Source: an uncultured Clostridium sp. (GTDB lineage: Bacteria; Bacillota; Clostridia; TANB77; CAG-508). From it: a stretch of 15,223 nucleotides of DNA. The stretch covers positions 1 to 15,223 of the forward strand of contig CANOPV010000004.1 of NCBI GenBank assembly GCA_947568605.1. The letters are read 5' to 3'. Below, piece after piece: positions 14,039 to 15,223 of the stretch (within the stretch, counting starts at the first letter, position 1; each line of letters starts with the position of its first letter). The translations under genes were made by a program, and so were the position numbers. A model generated the notes under the pieces. That model was given only the letters and a program-made list of their open reading frames with translations, searched no databases and had not been told where the DNA came from.

Positions 14039-14698
14039 ATGTTAGAACCACGGAATAACAACAATGATAGCACAAGTGTAGCGACACAAGAACCATTATG
14101 GATTCCAACGGGGTTTAAGTACCTTACTGGCGACTTAGATACTGGATATGTAGTAGTAGACTCATTAGGAAATGAGTTTACTTATTTACCTGAATCTGAT
14201 GAGTGGATTTCACGGTATGAAATTTCAGAAGGAAAAAATGAAATGCCAATGTCACTACCCTATATGCCTGCTTGGGTACGTATATCCTATGAAAAAGTTA
14301 AAAATGAAATTTTGGGAAAATTCGGAAAAAGTGGCAATTGCAATTATACAGTAGATTTAATAGACAAGTGGGAGGATGAGATTGTTAAGTTTATTGCCAC
14401 TAAAATTGATAGGAAACTTGTTTATGAAAACAGTGGACTTATTGGAGCATATTACGATACTGATAGAGAAATCTATACAGGTTCTGAACCTCAGTATATG
14501 GTTTATAATATTTCAGATCTTGCTGGAAACCATTGGTGTATTACAAATGAAGAAGATAGAGGTTATGTTGTTATTAGTGGTGGTTCTTGGGTTGATTATG
14601 GGGACAAGACTCCTTTAGCAGCGTGTGCAATAACTTTGCCATTCGCCACATGTCGTACTGTTGGTTTTCGTATCGTGCTTAGAAAAAAAGAATTCTAA
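14039..14698 (+). CDS. FGE-sulfatase (SUMF1)-fold domain protein, likely non-enzymatic
   Basis: Protein of 219 residues with no signal peptide. The start is set by AAGGAGG (14025-14031). The N-terminus has a short Asn-rich stretch, then WIPTGFKYLTGDLDTGYVVV and DSLGNEFTYLPES (about 21-53), matching the opening of FGE-sulfatase-like proteins common in Clostridia. The C-terminus has the rest of the fold: VYNISDLAGNHWCITNEE (155-172), GYVVISGGSW (175-184), and the ending CRTVGFRIVL (205-214). The formylglycine-generating copper-site cysteines cannot be identified, so a binding or structural role is more likely than catalysis. The fold is shared by phage receptor-binding and variable proteins, and the adjacent BRO relic fits a phage link. 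Base composition is less AT-rich than that of its neighbours. It has its own promoter and a terminator-like repeat after it. Confidence 0.7.
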   Translation: MLEPRNNNNDSTSVATQEPLWIPTGFKYLTGDLDTGYVVVDSLGNEFTYLPESDEWISRYEISEGKNEMPMSLPYMPAWVRISYEKVKNEILGKFGKSGNCNYTVDLIDKWEDEIVKFIATKIDRKLVYENSGLIGAYYDTDREIYTGSEPQYMVYNISDLAGNHWCITNEEDRGYVVISGGSWVDYGDKTPLAACAITLPFATCRTVGFRIVLRKKEF

Positions 14699-14731
14699 AT
14701 GCTGTTTAATTAAAGTGAATAACATTAATAA

Positions 14732-14771
14732 ACCAAAAAAGAATTTGCGATTGCAAATTCTTTTTTGGGTG
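14732..14771 (+). terminator. 40-base hairpin repeat, right copy; terminator of the FGE-fold gene
   Basis: Perfect 16-bp stem (14733-14748 with 14753-14768), loop GATT, with TTCTTTTTT in the descending arm, 34 bases after the stop at 14698. All 40 bases are identical to 12945-12984. Confidence 0.8.
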
Positions 14772-14806
14772 AATATAAAATTTTAAAATAAAAAACAAAA
14801 AAACAA

Positions 14807-14836
14807 TTGCATAAATTACCAATTTTATGTTAGAAT
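14807..14836 (+). promoter_or_regulatory. Promoter of the YgiT-like gene
   Basis: TTGCAT (14807-14812), 18-base spacer, TAGAAT (14831-14836), with an extended -10 TG at 14828-14829. The predicted start site near 14843 would give an almost minimal leader before the ribosome binding site AAAAGGAGA at 14842-14850, so the exact start is uncertain. Confidence 0.5.
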
Positions 14837-14857
14837 ATTTGAAAAGGAGAAAAAATA

Positions 14858-15088
14858 ATGAATTGCTTTATGTGTAAGGGAGATTTAGAAGAGAAGAAAG
14901 TAAATTATGTAGTTGATTTAGAAGAAACAATAATTATAATTAAAGGAGTACCTGCAAAGGTATGTAAACAATGCTGTGAACAATATTTTGATGATGAAAT
15001 AGCAGAAAATGTTGAAAAAATTGTAAATCAATTAAAAGAATTATCAACAGAAGTAACAATTGTTAATTACAAAGAAAAAGTTGCTTAA
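14858..15088 (+). CDS. YgiT-type zinc-finger protein (MqsA N-terminal domain-like), orphan
   Basis: Protein of 76 residues with two CxxC pairs, C3/C6 (NCFMCKG) and C36/C39 (KVCKQCCEQYF), the zinc-binding domain of YgiT/MqsA antitoxins. The middle VVDLEETIIIIKGVPAKVC fits the family. The C-terminal part is a predicted helix (about 45-64) but there is no room for the HTH domain of full MqsA. Family members usually sit next to a toxin (MqsR or a DUF4258-type RNase); here neither flank within the window encodes one, and the next gene is ychF 26 bases later. It may act as a stand-alone zinc-finger protein or be a leftover antitoxin. AAAAGGAGA lies shortly before the ATG. Confidence 0.8.
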   Translation: MNCFMCKGDLEEKKVNYVVDLEETIIIIKGVPAKVCKQCCEQYFDDEIAENVEKIVNQLKELSTEVTIVNYKEKVA

Positions 15089-15114
15089 AATATTATAAAA
15101 ATGGAGATGAAGTA

Positions 15115-15223
15115 ATGAAAATAGGTATAGTAGGACTTCCTAATGTTGGAAAAAGTACAATGTTTAACGCAATTACAAATGCAGGAGCAGAATGTGCAAA
15201 CTATCCATTTTGCACAATAGAAC
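15115..15223 (+). CDS. ychF: YchF / OLA1 family redox-regulated ATPase (3' end outside window)
   Basis: The first 36 codons of a TRAFAC-class P-loop NTPase. Residues 1-9 MKIGIVGLP lead into the P-loop GLPNVGKST, followed by MFNAITNAGAECANYPFCTIE; this P-loop followed by the NYPFCTI switch region is diagnostic of YchF, which prefers ATP over GTP and associates with ribosomes. The ATG is preceded by GGAGATGA (15103-15110). It follows the YgiT-like gene by 26 bases and may be co-transcribed with it. Confidence 0.92.
   Translation, partial: MKIGIVGLPNVGKSTMFNAITNAGAECANYPFCTIE

Noticed and set aside
14039..14698. Diversity-generating retroelement target (variable protein) because of the C-terminal FGE/lectin-type fold
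   Set aside because: No reverse transcriptase and no second near-copy of the 3' end were seen in the window. A search for a template repeat with adenine-specific differences outside the window would be needed; without it the idea is unsupported.

Overview
The window is strongly AT-rich DNA with A/T-ending codons, AGGAGG-type ribosome binding sites and TGA used as a normal stop. It carries a spore germination protease gene (gpr). Together these point to an endospore-forming Firmicute, most likely an uncultured Clostridia lineage; species cannot be named from the sequence alone.

Left part (1-5872). A left-truncated ABC exporter operon (ATPase plus two ABC-2 permeases, joined by 1- and 14-base overlaps) is followed by a 77-aa gene of unknown function. 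That gene has its own promoter, a two-hairpin leader whose second hairpin masks the ribosome binding site, and its own terminator. Next is a well-marked promoter between two inverted repeats, driving a HAD-type 5'-nucleotidase-like gene translationally coupled (ATGA) to an MFS transporter. A convergent 66-aa unknown gene lies on the minus strand.

Middle (6005-11159). A secreted SH3b-CAP protein and an AlkD-like DNA glycosylase form a pair; then come enolase, gpr and, tail-to-tail with gpr, a TraX-family membrane protein. The intergenic spaces on both sides of enolase, and the one after traX, hold three copies of a large nested-palindrome repeat about 200-270 bp long. One copy has a second, related palindrome inside its loop. 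Several smaller palindromic repeats (GTAGGG-type and a CCTCCC/GGGAGG-type) sit in the same gaps.

Right part (11604-15223). A minus-strand polyprenyl-phosphate glycosyltransferase gene is preceded by a gene for a 51-aa lysine-rich protein whose upstream region is a 33-bp palindrome. Then comes a module flanked by two identical 40-base hairpins: a frameshifted phage-type BRO/antirepressor pseudogene and an FGE-sulfatase-fold gene with its own promoter and a GNRA-tetraloop hairpin abutting its ribosome binding site. After the module are an orphan YgiT/MqsA-like zinc-finger gene and the start of the conserved GTPase gene ychF.

Most genes are housekeeping or generic. The less explained content is the nested palindromic repeat family, the hairpin-bounded BRO/FGE module, and two small genes with leaders or upstream regions suggesting regulation. 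No complete new multigene system could be demonstrated.
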